The position numbers and the translations under genes are program-made. DNA of 64,000 nt from positions 1-64,000 of the forward strand of contig NZ_JAFMZQ010000002.1 in NCBI RefSeq assembly GCF_024436415.1, read 5' to 3'. This document shows positions 17,768 to 28,236 of the stretch, piece after piece. Each line of letters begins with the position of its first letter. Position 1 is the first letter of the stretch. This stretch comes from Pedobacter deserti (lineage in GTDB: Bacteria; Bacteroidota; Bacteroidia; Sphingobacteriales; Sphingobacteriaceae). The notes beneath the pieces are model-generated. The model saw only the letters and a list, made by a program, of their open reading frames with translations. It was not told the origin of the DNA and did no database searches.

Positions 17768-20572
17768 ATGAATCACGAAAATTTGAGCGATCCACATAAA
17801 AACATCATCATAAAAGGTGCCAGGGTTCATAACTTAAAAAACATTGACGTCTCCATTCCTAAAAATAAGCTTGTCGTTATCACCGGGATGTCGGGCTCTG
17901 GCAAATCCTCGCTCGCTTTTGATACATTATATGCCGAAGGCCAGAGAAGATATGTGGAAAGTTTGTCTTCCTACGCGCGCCAATTTATGGGCAGGATGAA
18001 CAAGCCGGAGGTTGACTACATCAAGGGTATTGCGCCGGCTATTGCAATAGAACAAAAGGTGATCACCTCTAATCCCAGATCTACAGTAGGTACTTCAACG
18101 GAAATTTACGATTACCTTAAACTCCTGTTCTCCAGAATTGGCAAAACCTATTCCCCCGTATCCGGACAACTGGTAAAAAAAGACTCCGTTAGCACAGTTG
18201 TGGATTACATACTGACATTAAATGAGTCGGCGGTGGTGACCGTATACTGCCCGCTTCACCCGCACAATGATCGGTCTATAAAGGAAGAACTTGCCGTTTT
18301 GCTGCAGAAGGGCTTCCTGAGGATTTTATATCAGAATGAAATCAAAAAGATTGAACAAATCCTGGAAGACCCATCATTTGAGGACTTCCGGTTCAGCGAT
18401 GAAACGGACGTGAGGATATTGGTGGACCGCATCGTGGTGAACCGGGATGATGAAACAGTAAGCCGTATAGCTGACTCTGTTCAAACAGCCTTTTTTGAGG
18501 GTAAGGGTGATTGCTACCTGGAACACGATAGCCAGTTTCATCACTTTTGCGACCGGTTTGAGCTGGACGGTATCCGCTTTGAAGAGCCTACTCCGAATTT
18601 TTTCAGCTTTAACAATCCGTACGGGGCTTGTAAGCGCTGTGAAGGATATGGCAATGTGATTGGTATAGATGCCGATCTCGTAATACCGGATAAAAGCAAA
18701 AGCATATACGATAACGCCATAGCACCGTGGAGAGGAGAGAAGATGCGCGAGTGGTTGAATCGCCTGATAGCCAACGCCGATAAGTTTAAATTTCCCATTC
18801 ACAGGTCTTATAGCGAACTGACGGAGAGCGAGCAGGCCTTGCTGTGGACAGGTAATAAATATTTTGCGGGGCTTGATGCCTTTTTTAAGGACCTCGAAGA
18901 GCAAACCTATAAAATACAATACCGGGTGATGTTGTCACGATACCGCGGGAAAACCACATGTCCGGATTGTAAAGGATCACGACTCAGAAAGGATGCTTCC
19001 TATGTAAAAATTAAAGACAGGTCCATCATTGACCTGGTGTTAATGTCATTGTCAGACCTCCTGATATTTTTCGATGAGTTGTCCCTTAACGAGACAGACG
19101 AAAAAATTGCACGGCGACTGCTCACCGAGATAAAAAACCGGGTGCGGTATTTGAACGATGTCGGATTGAGCTATCTTACACTAAATCGTCTTTCCAATAC
19201 ACTGTCTGGAGGTGAGTCGCAGCGGATCAACCTTGCAACCTCACTCGGGAGTAGTTTGGTCGGTTCTATTTACGTCCTCGACGAGCCGAGTATAGGACTC
19301 CATCCGCGAGATACGAACAAGCTGATCGGTGTGCTGCTTTCGTTGAGAGATGTTGGCAACACTGTGCTCGTCGTAGAGCATGAGGAAGAGATGATGCTTG
19401 CTGCAGATTACATCATAGACATCGGTCCGGAGGCAGGTACCCACGGGGGGGAGCTGGTTTTCAGTGGCACCTATGATCAGATCATTTCAGATCAGAGAAG
19501 TTTGACCGGTAAATATCTGTCGGGCAAGGAAACCATTCCAGTCCCGAAATACCGCAGGAAGTGGAACGACCACATCCTGATTCAGGGAGCGAGGGAGAAT
19601 AACCTTAAAAACATCGATGTGAAATTCCCGCTGGGCGTGTTCACCGCAGTTACAGGCGTATCCGGATCGGGAAAAACTAGTCTGGTTAAAAAAATCCTTT
19701 ATCCGGCATTGCAAAAAGCGATAGGCAACTATGCCGGCGAGCAGACCGGTGCGCACAATGGCGTGTCGGGCAATTTTGATCTGATTGCGCAGGTTGAGAT
19801 GGTCGACCAAAACCCAATCGGGCGGTCCTCAAGATCGAACCCGGTGACTTACGTGAAGGCCTGGGACGATATCCGCGCCTTATTTTCGGCACTTCCTTCG
19901 GCTAAAGCTGCCGGACTAAAGCCCGCTGCGTTTTCTTTCAATGTAGAAGGAGGCCGCTGCGAGGTTTGTCAGGGTGAAGGGGAAGTGAAGATTGAGATGC
20001 AGTTTATGGCCGACATCTTTCTGCCCTGCGAAGCCTGCGGCGGCCGGCGGTTTAAGCAGCAGGTGCTCGACATAACCTATCAGGACAAGAATGTGGCCGA
20101 TATCCTGGATCTTACTATCGAGGAAGCCGTAACGTTTTTTGAGGGGCAGCCGAAGATATTAGCGAAGCTGCAGCCGCTCGTGGATGTGGGACTGGGTTAT
20201 GTTCATCTTGGGCAGTCGTCAAATACGCTGTCGGGCGGTGAGGCCCAGCGCATCAAGCTCGCTTCGTTTCTGATCAAGGGCAACAACACCCACAAGACAC
20301 TCTTTATTTTCGATGAACCCACTACAGGACTGCATTTCCATGACATCAAGAAACTGCTTATTGCACTTAACACGCTGATAGAGCAGGGTAATAGTGTGCT
20401 GGTTATAGAACACAATATGGATATGATCAAATGCGCCGACTGGGTGATTGATATTGGTCCGGAGGGTGGAGATCAGGGTGGTAAGGTTGTATTCGAAGGT
20501 GTGCCGGAAGACCTGGTCAATGTAGCGCATTCCTATACAGGGCAGTATCTGAAAGCACGTTTGCAGGCATAG
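17768..20572 (+). CDS. uvrA: Excinuclease ABC subunit A
   Basis: DNA-damage recognition ATPase of nucleotide excision repair; loads UvrB. It has two ABC modules: Walker A motifs GMSGSGKSS and GVSGSGKTS, signatures [14 protein letters not shown] and [14 protein letters not shown]. The C-terminal zinc finger (CEVCQGEGE...CEACGGRRF) is intact. In the first zinc module the usual leading CPxC is replaced by an HHFC segment before [18 protein letters not shown], so metal binding there may differ. ATG at 17768 (or 17762) is chosen because the upstream frame contains the promoter; this gives 934 residues, normal for UvrA. Confidence 0.96.
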   Translation: MNHENLSDPHKNIIIKGARVHNLKNIDVSIPKNKLVVITGMSGSGKSSLAFDTLYAEGQRRYVESLSSYARQFMGRMNKPEVDYIKGIAPAIAIEQKVITSNPRSTVGTSTEIYDYLKLLFSRIGKTYSPVSGQLVKKDSVSTVVDYILTLNESAVVTVYCPLHPHNDRSIKEELAVLLQKGFLRILYQNEIKKIEQILEDPSFEDFRFSDETDVRILVDRIVVNRDDETVSRIADSVQTAFFEGKGDCYLEHDSQFHHFCDRFELDGIRFEEPTPNFFSFNNPYGACKRCEGYGNVIGIDADLVIPDKSKSIYDNAIAPWRGEKMREWLNRLIANADKFKFPIHRSYSELTESEQALLWTGNKYFAGLDAFFKDLEEQTYKIQYRVMLSRYRGKTTCPDCKGSRLRKDASYVKIKDRSIIDLVLMSLSDLLIFFDELSLNETDEKIARRLLTEIKNRVRYLNDVGLSYLTLNRLSNTLSGGESQRINLATSLGSSLVGSIYVLDEPSIGLHPRDTNKLIGVLLSLRDVGNTVLVVEHEEEMMLAADYIIDIGPEAGTHGGELVFSGTYDQIISDQRSLTGKYLSGKETIPVPKYRRKWNDHILIQGARENNLKNIDVKFPLGVFTAVTGVSGSGKTSLVKKILYPALQKAIGNYAGEQTGAHNGVSGNFDLIAQVEMVDQNPIGRSSRSNPVTYVKAWDDIRALFSALPSAKAAGLKPAAFSFNVEGGRCEVCQGEGEVKIEMQFMADIFLPCEACGGRRFKQQVLDITYQDKNVADILDLTIEEAVTFFEGQPKILAKLQPLVDVGLGYVHLGQSSNTLSGGEAQRIKLASFLIKGNNTHKTLFIFDEPTTGLHFHDIKKLLIALNTLIEQGNSVLVIEHNMDMIKCADWVIDIGPEGGDQGGKVVFEGVPEDLVNVAHSYTGQYLKARLQA

Positions 20573-20604
20573 CAGGTTTAAGATAAATTCAGCTATCTTC
20601 GGCA

Positions 20605-21225
20605 ATGCTTTTTTTAACGTTTTTTCTAGGGATCGTTTTAAACATGATCGGCTATATTCCGCCTGGCAACATCAATCTGACCGTGGTTCAGATCACCATC
20701 ACCAGAGGAATCAGACAGGCGATATATTTCATCTCCGCATTCTCTGCCGTAGAAGTGCTGTTCACATTCGCTATCATGCGTTTCGTGCAGTGGCTGTCGA
20801 GTGAGATCGACCTTGGATACACGATTGACGTTGCAATGATCCTGTTGTTTTCCATATTGGGGGTGCTTACGTGGCGCTCGCGCAAACAGATGCCTAAAGC
20901 AGACTACTCCAAGAAAGACAGCATAAAGTATGGAATGCTATTGGGTGTAATTAACCCTATGCAGGTGCCGTTTTGGCTTTTCGTGGGCACTTATCTGATA
21001 TCACATGAATGGATAGATATCGGTTACCTTTCATTAACGATATTCAGTATTGGATCCGGTCTGGGCGCTGCCCTGGCCTTGTATGGCTTTGCCCGTTTTG
21101 CACAATACGTCCAGGAAAAGTTTGAGCTAAGCAGTTATCTGATCAGTAAAAGTATCGCCATACTTTTCTTCGTACTTTCGGCGTACCATATCTTCAAACT
21201 GGTATATATCTACCTGATCAGATAA
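20605..21225 (+). CDS. LysE/RhtB family exporter
   Basis: Inner-membrane transporter of the LysE superfamily, which exports amino acids or similar small solutes. The 206 residues contain about six hydrophobic spans, and the conserved N-terminal block IPPGNINLTVVQITITRGIRQA holds the family PPG motif. The gene lies 32 bases after uvrA and may share its transcript. The substrate cannot be told from the sequence. Confidence 0.85.
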   Translation: MLFLTFFLGIVLNMIGYIPPGNINLTVVQITITRGIRQAIYFISAFSAVEVLFTFAIMRFVQWLSSEIDLGYTIDVAMILLFSILGVLTWRSRKQMPKADYSKKDSIKYGMLLGVINPMQVPFWLFVGTYLISHEWIDIGYLSLTIFSIGSGLGAALALYGFARFAQYVQEKFELSSYLISKSIAILFFVLSAYHIFKLVYIYLIR

Positions 21226-21229
21226 GTAA

Positions 21230-22267
21230 CTATTTTTTTAAGAATTCCAGATTCCAGATCTTCTCTGCCCGCCGGCCAATAAGCCAGAACGAACCAGCCA
21301 GTACGGCAAAGAACAATGCTTTGTGCCAGCTGTCCCAGAAATACTCGAAGTACCTTGTGTACAGGTTTATAAATAAAAAGGTGATGCCAAATTCGCGGGC
21401 AATTTCATCTCTGTATTTAAGTCCGATAAAGATACTGATCACGCAGGCGGCGGCAGATATGAGTCCCCAATAAAACAGACTCAGTTGAGAAACGCTATAC
21501 CATTGTTCTAGCGAACCAAAATTACCAAATACGGATAGCAGCCACATCGACACGAACAGATACACCATTCCGCTGACATAGTTCACCTGAAAAAACATAG
21601 CCAGGCGGGCATTCCTTTTCAATAAAAATGAACAGGCAGTTACGAACAAGCCAAACACTGTAAAGCGTAAAGGGTAGTTCATTCCTAAGAAATACATGTT
21701 ATCCCTGGAGAGATACCCCGTCTCCGTACCGAACCAGGCGCCGATGGAAATCAGCGTAAATATCCATATTAGCCTTGATTTAAATGTTACGGCCAGCACA
21801 CCGTAAACGAGTGCGGAGACCAGAATTAGGGTGCTAAAATGATCGCTGTCCTTTCCCAATGACTTGCCTAAATATGCCACTGCGTTCGCTGTAAGCATAA
21901 CCGCTGTAAAAATCAAAGCTTCGTTGCTAAACACACGGAGCGGTTGGGTCCGCTTCCGTTTAAACCCGAAATAGTACAGAAGTGTTGCAGCTGCGGCAGA
22001 CAATATACTGATCAGCAGGTCGGACGCATCGAGCAGCCGTTCCAGGTAGGCCAGTACTTTATTGTCCACGAGCAGGGAGCCTAAGGCAATGACACCACAA
22101 GCCATCGCGATCCAAAAGGAATACTGCGCAAGTCTGCGCCAGTCAAATGTTTTGGCCTCGTAACTCGTTTTTAGCCTCGCTGCATCTTCTTCCGTCAGGA
22201 GGTTCTGTTCCTGCCAATGACGGATCATGTCGTCAAGGAAATCGCTTTTCTCCTGGTCGATCTTCAT
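21230..22267 (-). CDS. DUF2157-type membrane protein
   Basis: A 345-residue polytopic membrane protein of the DUF2157 type. A short acidic cytoplasmic N-terminus (LLTEEDAARLKTSYEAKTFDWRR) is followed by about ten hydrophobic spans to the C-terminus. No catalytic motif is visible. It lies 3 bases after the antiporter gene on the same strand, so the two are probably co-transcribed. A function in envelope or ion homeostasis is only suggested by that neighbour. Confidence 0.75.
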   Translation of the reverse strand: MKIDQEKSDFLDDMIRHWQEQNLLTEEDAARLKTSYEAKTFDWRRLAQYSFWIAMACGVIALGSLLVDNKVLAYLERLLDASDLLISILSAAAATLLYYFGFKRKRTQPLRVFSNEALIFTAVMLTANAVAYLGKSLGKDSDHFSTLILVSALVYGVLAVTFKSRLIWIFTLISIGAWFGTETGYLSRDNMYFLGMNYPLRFTVFGLFVTACSFLLKRNARLAMFFQVNYVSGMVYLFVSMWLLSVFGNFGSLEQWYSVSQLSLFYWGLISAAACVISIFIGLKYRDEIAREFGITFLFINLYTRYFEYFWDSWHKALFFAVLAGSFWLIGRRAEKIWNLEFLKK

Positions 22268-22270
22268 ATG

Positions 22271-24493
22271 CTATGCCAATAAAGCAGGCACTTTTTTATT
22301 GTTGCCTACAATCCAAACGATATCACCGTTATCAAACACAAAATCAGAATCCGGATTCAGAATACGCGTTCCGGAGCGCTCAATGCCAACCACGAGTCCC
22401 TGAGTTGATTCGCGGATGCCTGATGTCCGGATGCTTTGGCCATAGACAGGAGAGCTGCTGTTTATCACAACTTTTTGCAGGGCCATATCTTCTTTCGGGA
22501 ATGAGGATTCCAAGTTCTCGTCAATCATCCCTTCAAAAAGTACCTTCACCGCAGCCAGTTGCTCGTCAGTACCAATCACCATCACCTTGTCGTTCGGATA
22601 TAGTCGCTCGTCCCGACCTGGTGTAGGGATCATGATTTTTCCCCGTTCAATCAGCGCAATGTTGACACCGTAATTCTCGCGCACCGATAACTCGGCGAGT
22701 GTTTTTCCGATTAGAGACGACTCAGGTGCCACCGTAAGATCGGCAAGGTGAGCGTCCCAGGGCAATATCTCAGGCTGTGCGTTTTGCGCTTCCCTTGCAT
22801 TCAGGTTTCGGAGGAAACGGCTCTCCAGTCGGTTATAAAAGCTTTGCAGTTTCCGGGAGAAGATAAACATTCCGCATACAATAAGGGCTACCGCAAAGAC
22901 CACCGAGATCCAGGTGCTGTAAAATTGATAAATGAGGAAGCCAACGAAAAAGATGGCAATGGCCACACGCAGAATTTCGAGCGCGACAAGCGGGCCTCTT
23001 GTATACTTTTTATTGAGCCAAAGATGAGAATATGCCTTTCGCTCAATGCGTCTGATGGCAAGTGCCCATAAAAAAGGTGTCATTGCAGCAAGAGTAAGCA
23101 CCAGGCTGATGATGATCCCGTAGTTTCCGTTGATGATAGAGGTGGTAATAAAGGGCTGAAGGAATCGTGAGCCTAAGAAAACCAGGGCGATTAAAATTAC
23201 ACTGTGTATGATGGTGTTGAAGGTGTACGACCTGAGCAGGATTTTCCAGTCGCTCATCGTTGTAATTCCGGCAGTACTCGAACTGTACCGCTTAATACCT
23301 TCCGTCCACCGGTTTGGCAGTTTGCGTTCCAGAAAAACGTAAAGGGGCTCCGAAGCCTTAATCAGGTAAGGCGTGGTAAACGTTGTGATGGCGGAAACCG
23401 CCACAGCGATCGGATATAAAAATTCGCTGGTTACCTTCAGTGTAAGTCCCAGCGTGGCAATAATAAAAGAGAATTCACCGATCTGTGCCAGACTCATGCC
23501 TGTCTGCACCGACGTCTTAAGTGGCTGCCCTGATACCAGCGCACCCAGGCCTGAACTCAAAAACTTTCCTAATACAGTCGATAAGGTAATGATCAATATA
23601 GGTACGATATATTCCACAAGAATGCGGGGCTCAATGAGCATACCCACAGACACAAAGAAGATAGCCGCGAAAAGATCCTTTACAGATTTGGTCAGATGTT
23701 CTATCCGCTCGGCCTGGGTAGTCTCAGCAAGTATTGAACCCATGATAAAAGCGCCCAACGCCGGGGAGAAACCGACTTTGACAGCCAGCAGGACCATAAT
23801 GAGGCAGAGCGCTATCGATACAACCAGCATAGTCTCGTCGTTCATAAGCTTTCTTGTCGCCTTTAAGAAAGTGGGGATAAGGAAAATGCCCCCTATAAAC
23901 CAGAGGATCAGGAAGAAACAAAGTTTCAAAATGGAGGTCAGCATTTCTGCACCGGCAAACTGCTGGCTGACTGCCAGGGTAGACAGCAATACAAGAAGCA
24001 GGATTGCTACTAAATCTTCCACAATCAACACCCCGAAAACCAGTCCCGCAAACTTCTTATGCTTTACCCCGAGTTCCTCAAACGCGCGGATAATGATTGT
24101 TGTAGAAGATACCGAAAGGATTCCGCCCAGAAAGATGCTGTCCATTGTAGACCAGCCCATTAATTTTCCAGCCGTAAACCCTATGGCCAGCATAAATACC
24201 ACTTCTACAATGGCTGTAATGGAAGCCGAGCCGCCAACCTTTACAAGCTTCTTAAAACTGAATTCCAGGCCCAGACTAAAAAGAAGGAAAATAACACCTA
24301 TTTCTGCCCAGATATGAATACTGGCATTGTCGGTAACCGTAGGCAGAAAGTCAACGTGTGGCCCAACGAGCAAACCAGCAAGAATATAGCCCAGTACAAT
24401 AGGCTGTTTGATTTTTTTGAATAGTAATGTTGTTATAGCAGCAGCGGCAAGTATGAGCCCCAGGTCGGTAATAAGAACGGGCAGATGTATCAT
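22271..24493 (-). CDS. CPA2-family cation:proton antiporter with RCK-C domains
   Basis: KefB/KefC-like monovalent cation:H+ antiporter of 740 residues. The Na+/H+ exchanger core occupies about 1-380, with the conserved GYILAGLLVGPH, FSLGLEFSFKKL and FSPALGAFIMGSILAET segments. A second hydrophobic block follows at about 425-545. Two TrkA-C-like regulatory domains lie at about 585-660 (LADLTVAPESSLIGKTL and VMVIGTDEQL) and 670-738 (GQSIRTSGIRE, DIVWIVGN). A full NAD-binding TrkA-N domain is absent. It probably helps regulate pH or K+/Na+. Confidence 0.92.
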   Translation of the reverse strand: MIHLPVLITDLGLILAAAAITTLLFKKIKQPIVLGYILAGLLVGPHVDFLPTVTDNASIHIWAEIGVIFLLFSLGLEFSFKKLVKVGGSASITAIVEVVFMLAIGFTAGKLMGWSTMDSIFLGGILSVSSTTIIIRAFEELGVKHKKFAGLVFGVLIVEDLVAILLLVLLSTLAVSQQFAGAEMLTSILKLCFFLILWFIGGIFLIPTFLKATRKLMNDETMLVVSIALCLIMVLLAVKVGFSPALGAFIMGSILAETTQAERIEHLTKSVKDLFAAIFFVSVGMLIEPRILVEYIVPILIITLSTVLGKFLSSGLGALVSGQPLKTSVQTGMSLAQIGEFSFIIATLGLTLKVTSEFLYPIAVAVSAITTFTTPYLIKASEPLYVFLERKLPNRWTEGIKRYSSSTAGITTMSDWKILLRSYTFNTIIHSVILIALVFLGSRFLQPFITTSIINGNYGIIISLVLTLAAMTPFLWALAIRRIERKAYSHLWLNKKYTRGPLVALEILRVAIAIFFVGFLIYQFYSTWISVVFAVALIVCGMFIFSRKLQSFYNRLESRFLRNLNAREAQNAQPEILPWDAHLADLTVAPESSLIGKTLAELSVRENYGVNIALIERGKIMIPTPGRDERLYPNDKVMVIGTDEQLAAVKVLFEGMIDENLESSFPKEDMALQKVVINSSSPVYGQSIRTSGIRESTQGLVVGIERSGTRILNPDSDFVFDNGDIVWIVGNNKKVPALLA

Positions 24494-24569
24494 ATCGTAC
24501 GAAAAATCAATTTGCCCTAATATACGAAAAAAAGAGGTGTTTTTAGCAGAAAGGCGCGAGTTTTTTAGG

Positions 24570-25505
24570 TTAAAACGCCTTTCGGAAATAGGCCAGAGTA
24601 GCCGTTTTATCCTTCTCCAATTGCAATTTCAAGGCTTCCAGTCCTGTGAACTTTTCATCCTGCCGCAGGAACTCCATGAAGTTCATGGTGATTTCCTGGC
24701 CATATATTTCCTTCTCAAAATCAAAGATGTTCACTTCGATATTTCTGGTCATGCCGTTTATTGTGGGCCGCTGCCCTATATATGCCATGCCCTTAAACAG
24801 GCTTTCGTTTAAATAAACGGTAACGGCATATATGCCGTCAGACGGAATCAGCTTATAAGTTTCCTCGATAAAAATATTGGCCGTCGGAAAACCGATCGTA
24901 CGTCCGATCTTATCACCCTTGATCACCCGGCCACGCAGGGAAAAATGATAGCCTAAGTACTTCGCCGCCAAAGCTACATCCCCATCCAGCAAAGCTTTTC
25001 TGATTTTGGTGGAACTTACGGCGACATCATTAATATCCTGCTCTGGAATCTGTTCAATACTATACCCGAACAGATCTGCATAAAACTCAAGTTCCTTCAT
25101 GCCACCCAGCCGGTCTTTTCCAAAACGATGATCGTAGCCAACAATTAAATGCTTAACTCCAATGGTGTCAACCAAAATGTTTCTAATGTAGTCTTCGGGC
25201 GATAAATTCGAAAAGTCGCGGGTAAAAGGAATGATGATCAGATGGTCCACTCCGAGGGTTTCCAGGATATTGGCCTTCTCCTGGATGGTATTGATCATCT
25301 TAAGGTCCTGATTTTCCGGATCAATGATTAACCTCGGATGGGGGAAAAAGGTTAGGATCACACTTTCCGCACGCAGTGTCTTGGCTTTGTCGCACAACTG
25401 CTTTACAATCTTTTGATGCCCGTAGTGGACACCATCGAAAGTGCCGATGGTCACAACCGCATTGCTCAGTTTGTTGAACTCCGAAAGCTGATGGTATATC
25501 TTCAA
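24570..25505 (-). CDS. ribF: Bifunctional riboflavin kinase/FAD synthetase
   Basis: Converts riboflavin to FMN and then to FAD. The N-terminal nucleotidyltransferase half has TIGTFDGVHYGHQ and GYDHRFGKDRLGG; the C-terminal kinase half has GRTIGFPTANI and MAYIGQRPT. The start is TTG at 25505, 13 bases after truB, and the length of 311 residues is normal. It is the last gene of the ftsX-DUF3098-uppP-truB-ribF unit, a pairing with truB that is common in many bacteria. Confidence 0.96.
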   Translation of the reverse strand: MKIYHQLSEFNKLSNAVVTIGTFDGVHYGHQKIVKQLCDKAKTLRAESVILTFFPHPRLIIDPENQDLKMINTIQEKANILETLGVDHLIIIPFTRDFSNLSPEDYIRNILVDTIGVKHLIVGYDHRFGKDRLGGMKELEFYADLFGYSIEQIPEQDINDVAVSSTKIRKALLDGDVALAAKYLGYHFSLRGRVIKGDKIGRTIGFPTANIFIEETYKLIPSDGIYAVTVYLNESLFKGMAYIGQRPTINGMTRNIEVNIFDFEKEIYGQEITMNFMEFLRQDEKFTGLEALKLQLEKDKTATLAYFRKAF

Positions 25506-25518
25506 GACTGTAAATTTA

Positions 25519-26241
25519 CTAAACTTTTTTACTGCGCAGGTGCGTCACCAAGTCGCTCACCTCAAAAGCATTCTCCAGCAGAAAATTACCGCTTCTTGTC
25601 CTTGTGAGCCTGGACAGGTAAGCCCCGTTGTTGAGCTTTTTTCCAAAATCAGCAACCAGCGAACGGATATAGGTTCCCTTGCTGCATATCACCCTAAAAT
25701 CGACTTCGGGGAGTCTGATTGAAGTAATCTCAAAAAGGGAAATGCTCACGTTTCTCAATCTTAGCTCCGTTTCCTCACCCCGTCTTGCTTTGAGATATAA
25801 ACGTTCCCCGTTTACTTTGATTGCAGAATGCGCAGGAGGATACTGCTGTATATCGCCCATGAATGCACTTGTGGCATGATGTATAGCCTCGTGGCTAAGG
25901 CCCTCTAGATCAAAATGCTGATCAGGCTCGGTTTCCATGTCGTAAGAGGGGGTAGTAGCTCCAAGGACCATCGTGCCGGTATATTCCTTTTCTTCAGCCT
26001 GAAACGAATCGATTTGCTTGGTCAGCTTGCCGGTGCAAACAATAAGCAACCCGGTAGCCAAAGGATCAAGTGTCCCGGCATGGCCTACCTTCAGTTTAAG
26101 CGGTTTAAGGGAGTTTCTGATTTTGCTTACAACGTCAAAGCTTGTCCATTTGTAAGGCTTGTTGATCAGCAGAAGTTCGCCCTCAGCAAAATTAAAATCT
26201 GGAAATTCCTTTATAGATTGCTCCTTAAGCTCTTCAGTCAT
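25519..26241 (-). CDS. truB: tRNA pseudouridine(55) synthase
   Basis: Makes pseudouridine 55 in the T-loop of tRNAs. The catalytic aspartate is in VGHAGTLDPLATGLL, followed by KEYTGTMVLGATT and the KGTYIRSLVADFG block. ATG at 26241 (MTEELKEQ) is preferred to a farther upstream start that would run inside uppP. This ATG overlaps the uppP stop by one base (TAATG), so translation is coupled. The product is 240 residues, a short TruB lacking a PUA extension. Confidence 0.96.
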   Translation of the reverse strand: MTEELKEQSIKEFPDFNFAEGELLLINKPYKWTSFDVVSKIRNSLKPLKLKVGHAGTLDPLATGLLIVCTGKLTKQIDSFQAEEKEYTGTMVLGATTPSYDMETEPDQHFDLEGLSHEAIHHATSAFMGDIQQYPPAHSAIKVNGERLYLKARRGEETELRLRNVSISLFEITSIRLPEVDFRVICSKGTYIRSLVADFGKKLNNGAYLSRLTRTRSGNFLLENAFEVSDLVTHLRSKKV

Positions 26242-27035
26242 TACAAAACATTCATTTCCACACCGGAGTAATATAAGGCGATAAGCACAACGCCTATAAT
26301 GATTCTGTACCACCCAAAAATACGGAACCCATGTTTGGATAAAAAGCCGATAAATGATTTGATGGCGATGATAGCCACGATAAAAGCCACCACGTTACCA
26401 AAAAGAAGAAGTTTTACGTTTTCTGCATTGAGCAATTCATAGCCCTTCAGCAGCTTATATCCGGTGGCAGCGCACATGGTTGGAACCGCCAGGAAAAACG
26501 AAAACTCCGCAGCGGCCTGTCTGGTAAGCTTTTGTTGCATGCCTCCGATAATTGTAGCGGCACTTCTGCTCAATCCTGGAAAAACCACCGCCAGCACCTG
26601 AAAACATCCAATCTTAAAAGCAGTCAGATTACTGATATCGGTTTCTTTATCTATTGCCGGACTCTTAAACAGTTTATCGATAAACAACAATACAATACCA
26701 CCCAATAAAAGCACAACGGCTATAAACAGAGGATTGCCCAGGGTGTTGTCGATAAAGTCGTTCAGGATAAAGCCAAAAAACAAAGCAGGAATAACGGCAA
26801 TAACAAGTTTAAGATAAAACTGCCATTTGCTGAAATCCATAAATTTTTTCCAGTATAAGACTACGACTGCCAATATGGCCCCAAGTTGGATGGCTACCTC
26901 AAATAATTTTACGAAATCATCATGACCAATACCCATAAAAGAACTGGCGATCACCATATGGCCGGTTGAAGACACCGGTAAAAACTCCGTCAGGCCCTCT
27001 ATAACGGCGAGAATTAAAGCTTGTACATAATCCAT
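26241..27035 (-). CDS. uppP: Undecaprenyl-diphosphatase
   Basis: Inner-membrane enzyme (UppP/BacA) that recycles the lipid carrier of peptidoglycan and O-antigen synthesis. The signature EGLTEFLPVSSTGHM is at the N-terminus and the second motif PGLSRSAATIIGGM is central. About eight hydrophobic spans are visible. It sits 7 bases after the DUF3098 gene within the operon. Such enzymes can confer bacitracin tolerance, though nothing here bears on that. Confidence 0.96.
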   Translation of the reverse strand: MDYVQALILAVIEGLTEFLPVSSTGHMVIASSFMGIGHDDFVKLFEVAIQLGAILAVVVLYWKKFMDFSKWQFYLKLVIAVIPALFFGFILNDFIDNTLGNPLFIAVVLLLGGIVLLFIDKLFKSPAIDKETDISNLTAFKIGCFQVLAVVFPGLSRSAATIIGGMQQKLTRQAAAEFSFFLAVPTMCAATGYKLLKGYELLNAENVKLLLFGNVVAFIVAIIAIKSFIGFLSKHGFRIFGWYRIIIGVVLIALYYSGVEMNVL

Positions 27036-27042
27036 TTACCGG

Positions 27043-27267
27043 CTATTTCTTTAGGATAGCATAGACGCCCAGTCCAAAACCAGCAAGCACTACCATCGGA
27101 GCCAGTAGGGTTTTCCTGAAATCATAAATGTCTGTAGTACCCATCATAAGGATAAAACCAACAACTACGATGGCTATGCTCAGTAAAAGCACTTGATAGT
27201 TCTTCTTCGTAAAAACCAGTTCCGATTTTGCTTCCGGGTTCGGGGAAGCGGATTTTTTTTCTGCCAT
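27043..27267 (-). CDS. DUF3098 small membrane protein
   Basis: A 74-residue protein with two hydrophobic spans (about 27-45 and 55-72), matching the DUF3098 family of Bacteroidota. Its start overlaps the last base of ftsX, and uppP begins 7 bases later. The ftsX-DUF3098-uppP order suggests a role in division or envelope synthesis, but no function is known. Confidence 0.85.
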   Translation of the reverse strand: MAEKKSASPNPEAKSELVFTKKNYQVLLLSIAIVVVGFILMMGTTDIYDFRKTLLAPMVVLAGFGLGVYAILKK

Positions 27268-28145
27268 TATCTGTAAAGATCGTATATTTTTAAACGTAAA
27301 TATTTATTAACCGCCATTGATGTACTAATAGCGGTGATGAAAATTCCAATACCAACAAGGCCAATAAGTACGATGCCGAATTCGGTGTAGTTTCTGAGGA
27401 TAACAATTTCAGGAATCTCCCGCTGGGTGTAATATAAAATGCCAAGCAGGATAAGGATCGCAATAAAGGCTGCTATCAGCCCATGCAGGGCTGCAATCAA
27501 TACAAACGGCCTGCGAATGAAGCTGCGGGTAGCACCCACCAGTTGCATACTTTTGATCAGAAAACGCTGGGAATAGATTGCAAGGCGTATGGTGTTGTTA
27601 ATCAGTGCCACAGAAATCACCAGCAGTATGGCAGCAAAGCCTAAAATAATCAGTCCGATTGTGTTGATATTTTTATTGACCATGTCGATGAGTGAGCTCT
27701 GATAGATCACTTCCTTAACGACCGGATTCTGACCGATACTTGCTTTCAGAGACTCTATACTCTTATTATTGGCATAGTCCGCTTTCAAATAAACGTCTAC
27801 CGTAGAGAGTAGTGGGTTATACCCAAGGAAATTCACAAAGTCTTCACCCAGATCATTGGTCAGGTTTCTCGCTGCCATCTCCTTATTCACGTACTGCGTA
27901 GATTTGATAGCCGGGTTGGCGTTCAGGTCCTTCTGGAACTGTAAAATATCCGTCTCTTTAGCGCCCTCATCAACAATAATATTTAAAACGATGTTTTCCT
28001 TAACATAATTAGACAGATTCTTGGCATGAACCAAAATCAGTCCGAGCATTCCAAGCATCAACAGAACAAGAGCAATACTGAATATCGTAGAAATGTAGAT
28101 CGTTTTTGTCTTCTTAGAAGCGTCGCTTACTTCAAATTCTTCCAT
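27267..28145 (-). CDS. ftsX: Cell division protein FtsX
   Basis: Permease-like partner of FtsE that controls peptidoglycan hydrolases at the septum. The 292 residues show a cytoplasmic N-terminus, a span at about 18-40, an extracytoplasmic domain (about 45-165) and three C-terminal spans with the FtsX motif SMQLVGATRSFIRRPFV. ftsE is not adjacent, as is common in this phylum. It is the first gene of a five-gene minus-strand operon. Confidence 0.93.
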   Translation of the reverse strand: MEEFEVSDASKKTKTIYISTIFSIALVLLMLGMLGLILVHAKNLSNYVKENIVLNIIVDEGAKETDILQFQKDLNANPAIKSTQYVNKEMAARNLTNDLGEDFVNFLGYNPLLSTVDVYLKADYANNKSIESLKASIGQNPVVKEVIYQSSLIDMVNKNINTIGLIILGFAAILLVISVALINNTIRLAIYSQRFLIKSMQLVGATRSFIRRPFVLIAALHGLIAAFIAILILLGILYYTQREIPEIVILRNYTEFGIVLIGLVGIGIFITAISTSMAVNKYLRLKIYDLYR

Positions 28146-28236
28146 ACGCTTTAGTCTGAGTTTTCTGCGAAAATAAGTAAATGTTCACAAAAGGCACCGT
28201 ATTTGCGAAGCTTTTTGGAAAAAAACAAAACCTGTT

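Noticed and set aside
26242..26313. Upstream start for truB inside uppP
   Set aside because: The added residues are unlike TruB, and the ATG overlapping the uppP stop gives the normal N-terminus.
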